Shown: piece after piece, positions 25,467 to 33,958 of the stretch
Layout of the letters: each line of letters opens with the position of its first letter
How positions within the stretch are numbered: position 1 is the first letter of the stretch
Assembly (NCBI GenBank): GCA_029260075.1
Contig: JAJDDY010000008.1
Span: 1-41,072, forward strand
DNA: 41,072 nt
Direction of reading: 5' to 3'
Source of the DNA: Phycisphaerae bacterium
GTDB taxonomy: Bacteria; Planctomycetota; Phycisphaerae; UBA1845
Translations under genes and position numbers: made by a program
Notes under the pieces: model-generated
What the model saw: the letters and a program-made list of their open reading frames with translations, nothing else
What the model was told of the DNA's origin: nothing
Database searches by the model: none

Positions 25467-25562
25467 AGCGGGCGCGACACAGCAGACTCACGACACAGCC
25501 CTTTGAAGGCGCAGCAGTCATCTTCGGGCATACGGAATCATCGGACCGGACAGCGAAGCACA

Positions 25563-26798
25563 ATGATCGACATCGAAGAAGCCTACGACATTCTGTTCGA
25601 CAACGTCCGCCCGGGGCCTGTGGTCGAGGTTGAGCTTCGCGATGCGCTGCATCACACCCTGGCCGAACCCATTCGCTGCGACGTCGACTACCCGCCGTTC
25701 GATCGCAGCACCATGGATGGCTACGCCGTGCGTTCGACGGACGTTCGTGATTCTCCGGTGCTGCTAACACTCGTCGGACAAATCCCAGCCGGTACGACGT
25801 GGTCCGGTTCGCTGGGCGAGGGTGAGGCGGTGCAAATCAACACCGGGGCTCCGCTGCCCGACGGAGCGGACGCCGTGGTTCGCGTCGAGGATACGCAACT
25901 TGTCGAAGACGGTGCCCGAGTACGTATCGAAACGGCGGTCGCTCCGGGGCGCTTCATCACCCGTCGCGGTACGTACATCGCCGAGGGTCAAACCGTAATC
26001 GAGCCCGGTACGCGCCTGACGGCCACCGCTATGGCAGCCGCCGCCACCGCCGGCGAATCCCGACCAAGGGTATTCGAGCGCCCGACCGTGGCGATCCTTG
26101 GCACGGGCGATGAACTCATCGCCATCAACAAGAGACCGCAGGGCGCCCAAATCCGCAATTCCAATCAATACCTCCTTGAGGCCCTCATCACGTCAGCCGA
26201 CGCGACGCCGAAACTGTTGGGCGTCGCCCGGGACGACCGGGACGCGCTTCGCGAGAAAATCACCGGCGCGCTTCAGGCCGATGCGGTATGCATCACCGGG
26301 GGCATATCGATGGGGGCGTTCGACTTTGTGCCCGAGGTGCTCGAAATGTGCGGCGCGACGATGCGCTTCCGCAAGCTGACCATTAAGCCTGGCCGGCCGA
26401 CGCTATTCGCAACCGGCCCTGACGGCACGCCAGTGTTCGCTCTTCCGGGAAATCCGGGCGGCGCCTTCGTCGCGTTCGAACTCATCGTGCGACCGGCGCT
26501 GGCGATTATGGAGGGACGACCAGCGGCTGCACCGAAAACGATTACCGCTGCGCTTTGCGGCACGCTCGCACCAACGTCCGCGCGGCGCACGTACATTCCG
26601 GCTCGCGTCACCGAGGAGACTCGGGATCACCGGGTAGAAGCCGGTGCCACGCAGCGCACCGTTACGCCGCTCTCCTGGCATGGATCGGGCGATTCGATCG
26701 GCATGACGTCCGCCACGGCGCTCGTCGTGCGACCGCCGAACGCCGCCCAAGTCGCCGACGGCGAAGATGTGGCCATACACGTACTGGAGGCGTCGTAA
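25563..26798 (+). CDS. moeA: Molybdopterin molybdenumtransferase MoeA
   Basis: 411 residues from ATG 25563, chosen because family similarity begins there. MoeA inserts molybdate into adenylated molybdopterin. Domains in order: N-terminal segment with PPFDRSTMDGYAVRS (about 42), the beta-barrel insert (INTGAPLPDGADAVVRVED, FITRRGTYIAEG), the MPT-binding domain (VAILGTGDEL, IRNSNQYLLEALI, CITGGISMGAFDFV, IKPGRPTLFATG, ALPGNPGGAFVAFEL) and the C-terminal beta domain (ARRTYIPARV). A 23-bp dispersed repeat is read in frame in domain IV. The gene is first of a tight plus-strand run; lnt starts 3 bases after its stop. Confidence 0.94.
   Translation: MIDIEEAYDILFDNVRPGPVVEVELRDALHHTLAEPIRCDVDYPPFDRSTMDGYAVRSTDVRDSPVLLTLVGQIPAGTTWSGSLGEGEAVQINTGAPLPDGADAVVRVEDTQLVEDGARVRIETAVAPGRFITRRGTYIAEGQTVIEPGTRLTATAMAAAATAGESRPRVFERPTVAILGTGDELIAINKRPQGAQIRNSNQYLLEALITSADATPKLLGVARDDRDALREKITGALQADAVCITGGISMGAFDFVPEVLEMCGATMRFRKLTIKPGRPTLFATGPDGTPVFALPGNPGGAFVAFELIVRPALAIMEGRPAAAPKTITAALCGTLAPTSARRTYIPARVTEETRDHRVEAGATQRTVTPLSWHGSGDSIGMTSATALVVRPPNAAQVADGEDVAIHVLEAS
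26628..26650 (-). repeat. Family A hairpin repeat inside moeA
   Basis: The 23 bases starting CACCGGGTAGAAGCCGGTG match the minus-strand form of the dispersed unit (compare 33871-33892) with one or two changes. They are read in frame as HRVEAGA in the C-terminal domain of MoeA. Confidence 0.65.
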
Positions 26799-26801
26799 CC
26801 C

Positions 26802-28631
26802 ATGACCGCTCGCCGTTCCGCGTCGAAACAACAATCCGCAACGCAGCGTCAATCGCGCGCCGACGAAGCGCGACGACGTCGCCTGTCAGACGTTACCGCC
26901 AATGGGTTTTCGCTAGCGACCTACCGATCCTTGTTCCTGCTCGCGGCACTGACGGTCGTGTTGAAGAGTCTGATCTTCGCGCCCGCCAGCATCTGGCCAC
27001 TGGCGTTCGTGTGCATGGTTCCGTGGTTACTGCTCATCGCAGGCGCTTCCCACGCCCCGCGTGTGTACGTGGTCAGCTATGTGATGGCGACCGCGTTCTT
27101 TCTCGTGAACATGCGCTGGCTCTATGTGGCTACGGGTGCTGGATATGTAGCGCTTTCGCTGTACCAAGCCTGCTACTTTCCCTTTGTCGCGATCGTTATC
27201 CGTCATGCCTCGCGTCGACGACATTGGCCTCTGGCGATCGTTTTTCCGTTCGTCTGGGTGGGTAGCGAATTGCTTCGGGCGGTGGTGATTTCCGGATTCC
27301 CCTGGTTTTTCCTTTCGCACAGCCAATCAAGCACGCTCACCCTCATCCAAGTCAGCGATCTGGTCGGGGCGTACGGCGTCAGTTTCCTAATTGCGGCCAT
27401 CAACGGCGCTGTAGCTGACTTTGTGCTGCGCCGCGCGGGCCGTGGCGCGTCGGCCAGCCACTCCGAGTTACCACCTCATCTTGCCCCGGTTGGTCCGCCA
27501 CAACGCACCGCCCGGATCGGTCTGGTTTTCGCATTGGCGGTCCTGCTGACGGTTGTCGCGTACGGACGATATCGACTGGCGACCAAGGCGACGACGGGAC
27601 CACTCGTCGCGATCATTCAGGGTGATTTCTTGAATTTCGTTGAGGGCGACCGGGAGACGACCGCCGAAAAGATGACCGCCTACCTGGAAATGATCGACGC
27701 CGCCGCCGAGGACAAACCCGATCTGATCGTCCTGCCGGAGTCCGCCTGGCGCATGTTCCTCAACCCCGAAGCCCGTTTTGCCTCGACGATATCACGCCGC
27801 TCCTTCGTCGCACTACAGGGACGCTCGACCAACTACGGCGCCCACATCGTGACCGGTAGCTCGTCGATCGTACGAACACCGGACGACATGATCGCGAAGT
27901 TCCGGCGGTACAACTCAGCCACAGTCTTTCACCCGGACGGGTCGGAACCCGGTCAATACAACAAACACCACCTCGTTTGGTTCGGTGAGGCCGTGCCGTT
28001 TCGGTTTGGCCGACTGCGGTTCCTGTATTTCTGGTTGAACTGGATCATGCCTTTCAGCGGGCCGGAAGGTACCGTCGAATACTCCTTCTTCCCCGGCGAC
28101 AAGTTTCAACGGTTCTCCCTCGACGCTCCCTCCGTCGGCGGCGAGACTTTTCGATTTGCGACCCCGATTTGCTACGAAGACGCCATGCCCTACCTAAGCC
28201 GCGAGTTCGTTGGGGCTGGGTCGGATGTCAAGCTCGTGGATTTCCTCGTAAACATCAGCAACGACGGTTGGTTCGGGCGCGGCGTTCAACAGCCGCAACA
28301 TCTGGCGATCTGCGTTTTTCGGGCGGTGGAAAACCGCGTCGGCATCGCCCGCGCGGTCAACACGGGTATTAGCGCCATGATCGATCCCAACGGCACGGTT
28401 CATAACGTGGTCGTCGCGGATGCGGCGCGGCGCTGGCCGGGCAAGTGCGGGTACAGCGTCGGACACGTCGGCGTCGACAACCAATTTACGCTATACTCCC
28501 GATACGGTGATTGGTTCGCCTGGGGATGTGCTCTGGTATGGCTGGTGATTTTCGTCGACTACTGGATCGTCCGAGCCCGCACCCGCGACGAACCGATACC
28601 GTCCGCACCACGCAACGGGGCTTCAGCATGA
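26802..28631 (+). CDS. lnt: Apolipoprotein N-acyltransferase
   Basis: 609 residues. GGAGG lies 12 bases before ATG. A basic N-terminus and several membrane segments (about 40-270) precede the nitrilase-type domain. The catalytic triad is visible as Glu313 (LPESAW), Lys388 (YNKHHLVWFGE) and Cys457 (TPICYEDAMP); NISNDGWFG follows. Lnt adds the third acyl chain to the N-terminal Cys of lipoproteins at the outer face of the inner membrane. The protein is longer than the E. coli enzyme (512), mostly before and within the catalytic domain. Its stop overlaps the next gene's start (ATGA), and that gene encodes a lipoprotein, a likely substrate. Confidence 0.94.
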   Translation: MTARRSASKQQSATQRQSRADEARRRRLSDVTANGFSLATYRSLFLLAALTVVLKSLIFAPASIWPLAFVCMVPWLLLIAGASHAPRVYVVSYVMATAFFLVNMRWLYVATGAGYVALSLYQACYFPFVAIVIRHASRRRHWPLAIVFPFVWVGSELLRAVVISGFPWFFLSHSQSSTLTLIQVSDLVGAYGVSFLIAAINGAVADFVLRRAGRGASASHSELPPHLAPVGPPQRTARIGLVFALAVLLTVVAYGRYRLATKATTGPLVAIIQGDFLNFVEGDRETTAEKMTAYLEMIDAAAEDKPDLIVLPESAWRMFLNPEARFASTISRRSFVALQGRSTNYGAHIVTGSSSIVRTPDDMIAKFRRYNSATVFHPDGSEPGQYNKHHLVWFGEAVPFRFGRLRFLYFWLNWIMPFSGPEGTVEYSFFPGDKFQRFSLDAPSVGGETFRFATPICYEDAMPYLSREFVGAGSDVKLVDFLVNISNDGWFGRGVQQPQHLAICVFRAVENRVGIARAVNTGISAMIDPNGTVHNVVVADAARRWPGKCGYSVGHVGVDNQFTLYSRYGDWFAWGCALVWLVIFVDYWIVRARTRDEPIPSAPRNGASA

Positions 28632-29815
28632 TCGCGCAACGCCCCGCCACAATCGCCAATCCACCTGGCACGCGCAGATGGTGTGGTACGAAACCGCAGC
28701 CGGTGAACGACAAATGGTGTGACACCGGCTTCCAGCCGGTGTCCCTACCTTCCCACCACCCCCAATCACTAATCCAAACCCTAGCCTTGCTGCTCACTAC
28801 GCTTGCGCTCACAGGTTGCGCCTCAACAGGAACGCGCGCCAGCCGATTCGATCGCGTCGAACTCAAGCAACGCTCAATACGCTGCCTCCAACAGGCGATC
28901 CAATTCGACCAGAACCCGGCCGTACGCCTGGAGGCCGTCGAGGCCTTTCAATACGTCCCGCGCGACGACGCCCTACCCTGGATTCGCACCGCCCTCGACG
29001 ACAAACACCCGGCCGTCCGTTTCGCTGCATGTGTCGCCCTAGGCCAGATGAACGACGGACTGTCCCTGCGGCGCATCGAAGCCCGCGTCGACGACGAGAA
29101 CGCCAGCGTGCAGGTCGCTGCTCTGTTCGCGCTGCACCGACTCGGCAACCGCGAGCGTTCCGGAGAGTTGCCCACGTTTCTATTGCGCCACGATGACGCC
29201 GCGGTTCGGCGAAACGCCGCGCTGCTGCTGGGCATGTTGGACGACAAGAGCGCCATCAAAATCATGGCCAGAGCGATGTCCGACTCCGACGAGGGCGTGC
29301 GTCACCATGCCCTCGAAGCTATGGCCCGCCTGGGCAACGTCGAAGCCCGCCGCGAACTGGCGCTGATGACCCGGTCCGGCGTCGGTTCAGAAGAGGTCTT
29401 CGCCATCACAGCGCTGGCGGGTGCGAAAGACCCGCGATCCATCGACACCTTCCGATACAAACTCCACAACGCCGCCCACTTGGAAACGCGCCTCGCCGCC
29501 GCCCGAGCGCTCGGCGAGATGGGCAAGCAGGATGGACTGGAAACCGCAATGCACGCCCTGACCGGGCGCCGAAAGTTGGTCAACGATCCCAACGACCCAC
29601 CCGAGCAACAGATTCTCCGTGCCCGTCAGATGGCGGCGGCCGCGATCGGCGCGATCGGAAGCGACAAAGCCCTACCCCAGTTGGTGCCCCTGTTGGATGA
29701 TTCGGTGGACCTCAGGCTTCAAGTATCAGCCGCCGCCGCCACGCTCCAAATCCTGTCGCGTACGTCTACGGTGGGTGCGACGCTCCCCGCACGTGCCACT
29801 TCAAAGGATGATTGA
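28628..29815 (+). CDS. HEAT-repeat lipoprotein
   Basis: 395 residues from ATG 28628, which overlaps the lnt stop by four bases. The lipoprotein signal comes late: a hydrophobic stretch LIQTLALLLTTLALTGC with its lipobox Cys at about residue 64. The residues before it (about 15-39) are encoded by two copies of a dispersed hairpin repeat, so a downstream start (for example GTG 28739) may be used. The rest is made of short helical repeats of the PBS-lyase/HEAT type (LPWIRTALDDKHPAVRFAA, LRRIEARVDDENASVQVAAL, LPTFLLRHDDAAVRRNAALL, HALEAMARLGNVEARRELAL). HEAT solenoids mediate protein contacts. Placement between lnt and mreD suggests an envelope role connected with growth; this is inference. Confidence 0.8.
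   Translation: MIAQRPATIANPPGTRRWCGTKPQPVNDKWCDTGFQPVSLPSHHPQSLIQTLALLLTTLALTGCASTGTRASRFDRVELKQRSIRCLQQAIQFDQNPAVRLEAVEAFQYVPRDDALPWIRTALDDKHPAVRFAACVALGQMNDGLSLRRIEARVDDENASVQVAALFALHRLGNRERSGELPTFLLRHDDAAVRRNAALLLGMLDDKSAIKIMARAMSDSDEGVRHHALEAMARLGNVEARRELALMTRSGVGSEEVFAITALAGAKDPRSIDTFRYKLHNAAHLETRLAAARALGEMGKQDGLETAMHALTGRRKLVNDPNDPPEQQILRARQMAAAAIGAIGSDKALPQLVPLLDDSVDLRLQVSAAAATLQILSRTSTVGATLPARATSKDD
28681..28741 (+). repeat. Two family A repeats inside the lipoprotein reading frame
   Basis: 28681-28705 (a variant copy) and 28717-28741 (GTGTGACACCGGCTTCCAGC with CGGTG after it) lie between the annotated ATG and the lipoprotein signal. They are read as RWCGTKPQPV and KWCDTGFQPV. Confidence 0.8.
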
Positions 29816-29821
29816 TCAACC

Positions 29822-30364
29822 ATGCGATGGCTTGCGTTTGCGATCGTCGTGGTGATCGGGCTGACCGCCCAAACGGCGCTGGCCCCGCGCGTGGCCGTCT
29901 ACTCGGTTCGACCTGACTGGCTGCTCGTTGTTGTGGTATTCCTCGCCCTATATGTCCCTTCGAAACCAGCGGTGATCGGCGCGTGGATCATCGGAATATC
30001 CGCCGACCTGATGACGGTTGAGCGCATGGGCTTCATTGCTTTGTCCTTCGCGCTCACCGCGCTGGCCATCCTTTCGATCCGGGATTACTTGTTTCGAAAT
30101 CATTGGTCCACGCAGTTGGCCATCACGCTTGTCGCGTGCGTCTCGGTTCGCGGCGTGTGGATGATCTACCAACGAACGATGTTCGAACACTCGACCGGTC
30201 TGGCGAGCAGTGTGCTGGTCGACGTCGTGCTGGTGTCGGTCTACACGGCGCTATGGGCACCACTGATACACGGCCTGTTGAACCGCATGGCCCGCCCGCT
30301 CGGTCTTGTGGTCCCACGATACAGCTACGCCGGCTTATCGCGGGCGGGGTCGACCCGTGTTTGA
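29822..30364 (+). CDS. mreD: Rod shape-determining protein MreD
   Basis: 180 residues and very hydrophobic, with about five membrane segments: LAFAIVVVIGLTAQTAL, WLLVVVVFLALYV, AVIGAWIIGISADLMTVERM, IALSFALTALAILSI and VLVDVVLVSVYTALWAPLI. The GISADLMTVERMG segment corresponds to the G-x-xxDL motif of MreD. MreD belongs to the elongasome with MreB, MreC, PBP2 and RodA. Order mreD-mrdA-rodA is the standard order, which is the main reason for the call; mreB and mreC are not in the window. It starts 6 bases after the lipoprotein stop and its 3' end overlaps mrdA by 8 bases. Confidence 0.85.
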   Translation: MRWLAFAIVVVIGLTAQTALAPRVAVYSVRPDWLLVVVVFLALYVPSKPAVIGAWIIGISADLMTVERMGFIALSFALTALAILSIRDYLFRNHWSTQLAITLVACVSVRGVWMIYQRTMFEHSTGLASSVLVDVVLVSVYTALWAPLIHGLLNRMARPLGLVVPRYSYAGLSRAGSTRV

Positions 30365-32567
30365 CCGGCGACTCAAAATGTTGCTGTGGGTGTTCGGTAT
30401 TGCCCTGTTCATCGTGGTCGTTCGACTCGGCCAACTCCAAGTCGTCAACGCCGACTACTATCGAGCCCAGGCTCGACAAGCGGTGCTACGCAAACCCAAG
30501 GCGTTGCCATTTGTTCGCGGTTCGATTCTTGACCGCACGGGCGAGCCCCTGGTCCGCGACGAACCGGGGTGGGCGCTGACGATCGACTTCGCCGTCATCG
30601 CCGCCGGCGTGAACTCGTCCGGCCCGGAAATGACCCGCCTCGTCGAACGATTTCATCGCACAGGTCGATACGTCGAAGCCACCACGATCGAAGAAACAGC
30701 CCGAGCCTTTCGCGCCGAACTGTCCACGATGTGGACCGACCTCGCATCATTTGCTTCCCTAGACAAACCTGTTTCCGCCGACGAACTACGCGATCGCGGA
30801 CAAGCCATTCACGCACGCATCAAGCGAATACGTCGCATCGTGACGGACCGCCGAGGGTTCGACGCCCCCGTCGCCGAGGAACGGCAACCGCATGGCCTCG
30901 TGACCGGGCTGGACGCGACACGTCAGATCGAAGCCCGCGAGTGGTTCCGGAAATACCCTTGGGTCCACGTACGCCCCAGCACCATTAGGCGTGTGCTCGG
31001 TTTCGGTGAAGCCATCGCCCACGTCGTCGGGCGCATGGGTCGCGTCGATGCCACAAACGTGGCAGCAGACCCCAACGCCGACGACCCCTTCGCCCGCTAT
31101 CGAGCCAACGAACGACTCGGCGTCTCCGGCGTCGAGTACGCCGCCGAGGCACGATTGCGCGGCCGGCGGGGCCGGTTGACCACGGACCGTGACGGACAGG
31201 TCGTGTCGGAAGCGACAATCGAAGCCGAAAACGGCGAAGACGTATTCGTTACGCTGAACGCCGAGTTGCAACGAAGACTGTACCGATTGCTCGGCGAAAC
31301 CGTTGATTCCATACCGAATTCGTCAGGCGGATCTTTGGTCGTGCTCGACGTCGCCACCCGCGAGGTGCTGGCTCTCGTGTCCTATCCGTCCTACGACCCC
31401 AATCGTTTCGACGAACTCTACCCCGTGCTTCGAGACGACACGGAGCGGATGGCCTTGCGATTTCGAGCTGTGTCCAATCGATACCCACCGGGATCAACCG
31501 TCAAACCGCTCACTTGCCTTACGGGCCTGATGAGCGGATTGATCACACCAAATACCCTGGAAACATGCACCGGATACCTCCTGCCCGATCATCACGATCG
31601 GTGGCGATGCTGGAAGATGCACGGCACGAACATAAGAAAAGCCCACGGTTCGATCGATGTGGTCGGCGCGCTCACCGGTAGTTGCAATGTCTTCATGTAT
31701 CGCCTGGGTGATCGCGTGGGCGTTGACCGTTTGTGCAACTCCATGGACATGGTGGGTTTTGGCCACACCACCGGACTGGGATTGCGCGAAGAAGTGAAGG
31801 GCGTAAACCCCACACCGAGCTGGCTGGCGACAAACAAAGGGACGCCCGTTTACCCCGGCCACGCCCGCAACTTCGCCATTGGTCAGGGCGAAATCCTCGT
31901 GACGCCCGTTCAACTGGCCAACCTCATGGCCATCTATGCGAGCGGGACGTTTCGAACCCTCACGCTCATCAGCCCGAACACGCCGATCGAAACACCGGAA
32001 CTCACGCTGCCCGTGTCGCCGGAAGCGTTCCTGTCGATCCGGCGAGGCATCTACGGCGTGGTCAACGACCCGAACGGCACCGCATATAACCACGCCCACT
32101 TTCTCAACGATCGATGGGCGTTGTGCGGCAAGACCGGAAGCGCCACCGCCCATCGTTGGCCCACCGCCTATCGCGTCGAATACACGGCGAAAGACGGGAG
32201 CGAGCAGGCCGTGATCGTCCAAGCCGGGGCCAAGAAACCGGCCATCGATCGGTTCGTCGCCGCTCATCCCGACGCCACGTTCGACCCGGAACACGTGACC
32301 GTATCCGCTAAGTGGCCACGCAATGCGCCGAAGGACAGCAAGTATTCACACGCCTGGTTCGGCGGCTACCTTCAGGAAATCGACGCAGGCGGAAGACCCA
32401 ACTGGACGGCCACGCCGCCGCTGGCGTTTTCCGTCATGGTGGAGTTCGGCGGAAGTGGCAGCCGCACGACCGGCCCGTTGGCCAAGCGTATCGCGCAGAC
32501 ATTGCTGGACGTGTTCGGTCCGGAACTCACCGTCGATCGCGTCGCCGCGTCAGGCGGGCCATCGTGA
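30357..32567 (+). CDS. mrdA: Penicillin-binding protein 2 (elongasome transpeptidase)
   Basis: 736 residues from GTG 30357, overlapping the mreD stop; ATG 30378 is an alternative. A single N-terminal membrane helix (LWVFGIALFIVVVRLGQLQV) is followed by the pedestal domain (LPFVRGSILDRTGEPL) and the transpeptidase domain. Active-site motifs are Ser380-x-x-Lys383 (PGSTVKPL), Ser442-Cys-Asn444 and Lys592-Thr-Gly (CGKTGSAT). NFAIGQGEILVTPVQLANLMA is the conserved stretch before the KTG motif. The enzyme cross-links peptidoglycan during side-wall growth and is a beta-lactam target. An insertion of about 40 residues after KTGSAT carries a second set of polar residues. The stop codon overlaps rodA by one base. 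Confidence 0.94.
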   Translation: MFDRRLKMLLWVFGIALFIVVVRLGQLQVVNADYYRAQARQAVLRKPKALPFVRGSILDRTGEPLVRDEPGWALTIDFAVIAAGVNSSGPEMTRLVERFHRTGRYVEATTIEETARAFRAELSTMWTDLASFASLDKPVSADELRDRGQAIHARIKRIRRIVTDRRGFDAPVAEERQPHGLVTGLDATRQIEAREWFRKYPWVHVRPSTIRRVLGFGEAIAHVVGRMGRVDATNVAADPNADDPFARYRANERLGVSGVEYAAEARLRGRRGRLTTDRDGQVVSEATIEAENGEDVFVTLNAELQRRLYRLLGETVDSIPNSSGGSLVVLDVATREVLALVSYPSYDPNRFDELYPVLRDDTERMALRFRAVSNRYPPGSTVKPLTCLTGLMSGLITPNTLETCTGYLLPDHHDRWRCWKMHGTNIRKAHGSIDVVGALTGSCNVFMYRLGDRVGVDRLCNSMDMVGFGHTTGLGLREEVKGVNPTPSWLATNKGTPVYPGHARNFAIGQGEILVTPVQLANLMAIYASGTFRTLTLISPNTPIETPELTLPVSPEAFLSIRRGIYGVVNDPNGTAYNHAHFLNDRWALCGKTGSATAHRWPTAYRVEYTAKDGSEQAVIVQAGAKKPAIDRFVAAHPDATFDPEHVTVSAKWPRNAPKDSKYSHAWFGGYLQEIDAGGRPNWTATPPLAFSVMVEFGGSGSRTTGPLAKRIAQTLLDVFGPELTVDRVAASGGPS

Positions 32568-33868
32568 TGCGCCCCACGCTCGATCTGACACGTCCCGGAT
32601 GGGTGATCGCCGCCGCCATCGCCATTCTCGTCACGATCGGCGTATCGAGCATCTACGTGACCGATACACACTACGTCGCCGGGCACGACGGTCCGCAAAA
32701 CGCCGCCAAGCAATTCATCCGCGTTCTGTTGAGTCTCGTGCTCGCCGTCGTCGTGCTTCGGGTCGGTTACCAGAACATCGCCCGTTACGCTTACGTGATT
32801 TTCTTCGCGACACTGCTGCTACTCGTGCCGCTGGTGATCGCCAACATGCTGAACACGAGCATGGGCGGACTCACCGCGCCACGCAACGGCGCCTACCGCT
32901 GGCTGCACGTGCCCGGTTTCCCACTACAACCATCCGAGCTGATGAAGGTCGCCTACGTGCTCGCCCTGGCGTGGTACCTACGCTACCGCAAGAACTACCG
33001 CCGACTCACCGGGCTGGCGGTTCCGCTGCTCGTCTCGTGTGTTCCGCTCACGTTGATTCTCCTACAGCCCGATCTTGGCACCGCACTGTTGATGGTACCG
33101 ATTCTGTTCGTCATGCTGTTCATGGCCGGTGCCAGAATGTGGCACTTGGCGTTGATTGTCCTGCTCGCCGTGGCGGCCATGCCCCCGGCGTGGGGACAGA
33201 TCAGAGGCTATCAGCGGGCCCGGGTGACGGCGGTATTCCTCCAGTCGGACCATGTACGACGGGCGGTCATCGACCAACCGGATCGATTCAAAGGCCTCGC
33301 GACGAGGCGACAGGCGATCGAATGGGCCGCGAGCTCAGGATATCAGCTCGTACATTCGAAGAACGCGATCGGCAGTGGCGGAATCCTCGGACAGGGTCTC
33401 GGGCGCGGCGTGTACATGAAAAGTGCTCGCCTTCCGGACGGCCACAACGATTTCGTCTTCTCGCTCGTCGGTCATCAGTGGGGGTTTGCGGGTTGCCTGT
33501 TGGTCTTGGCGTGCTACCTAGCGATCGTCGTGTCGGGTGCGCGCATCGCCTCAGCCACGACCGATCCGTTCGGGCGCCTCTTGGCCGTCGGTGTCGTCAC
33601 CATGATCGCCACGCAGGTGATCATCAACGTCGGCATGACCGTCGGCTTGATGCCCATCACCGGGACCACGCTCCCCTTCGTCTCGTACGGAGGTAGCAGC
33701 CTGCTGAACAATTTCGCCGCCGTCGCCCTGTTAATTAGCGTCTCGCGACACCGCCCCTATCTATTAGCCAACCGACCATTCGAATACGCCCGGCGCGGCG
33801 AGCGGATCCACCCCGTAGAACGTCGCGGATTCGGCGCGGCACGACCAACCGCAGCCCACGATCGATAG
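32567..33868 (+). CDS. rodA: RodA, SEDS-family peptidoglycan polymerase
   Basis: 433 residues from ATG 32567, whose A is the last base of the mrdA stop. The protein has about ten membrane segments. SEDS family motifs are APRNGAYRWLHVPGFPLQPS with ELMKVAYVL, LILLQPDLGTALLMVPILF and, near the end, MPITGTTLPFVSYGGSSLL. The large loop between carries the catalytic Asp in the usual QPDLGT context. RodA polymerises glycan strands with PBP2, encoded directly upstream. The last 40 residues are Arg-rich and cytoplasmic. A dispersed repeat starts at its stop codon. Confidence 0.95.
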   Translation: MRPTLDLTRPGWVIAAAIAILVTIGVSSIYVTDTHYVAGHDGPQNAAKQFIRVLLSLVLAVVVLRVGYQNIARYAYVIFFATLLLLVPLVIANMLNTSMGGLTAPRNGAYRWLHVPGFPLQPSELMKVAYVLALAWYLRYRKNYRRLTGLAVPLLVSCVPLTLILLQPDLGTALLMVPILFVMLFMAGARMWHLALIVLLAVAAMPPAWGQIRGYQRARVTAVFLQSDHVRRAVIDQPDRFKGLATRRQAIEWAASSGYQLVHSKNAIGSGGILGQGLGRGVYMKSARLPDGHNDFVFSLVGHQWGFAGCLLVLACYLAIVVSGARIASATTDPFGRLLAVGVVTMIATQVIINVGMTVGLMPITGTTLPFVSYGGSSLLNNFAAVALLISVSRHRPYLLANRPFEYARRGERIHPVERRGFGAARPTAAHDR

Positions 33869-33936
33869 TGTGGCACCGGCTGGAAGCCGGTGTGAAATCA
33901 ATCGCACATGCTGTGCCGTGAATCCCTTCTCGGCAC
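33868..33936. repeat. Family A and family D repeats after rodA
   Basis: 33868-33892 is GTGTGGCACCGGCTGGAAGC with CGGTG after it, a hairpin. 33913-33936 is the family D hairpin with a perfect GTGCCG/CGGCAC stem and the loop TGAATCCCTTCT. Together they lie between the converging rodA and glycosylase genes and may end transcription. Confidence 0.75.
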
Positions 33937-33958
33937 TACCCCGTTGTTCAACCGCCCG

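Noticed and set aside
32312-33696. Long Arg/His-rich alternate frames within mrdA and rodA
   Set aside because: Shadows of strongly conserved PBP2 and RodA genes in high-GC DNA.
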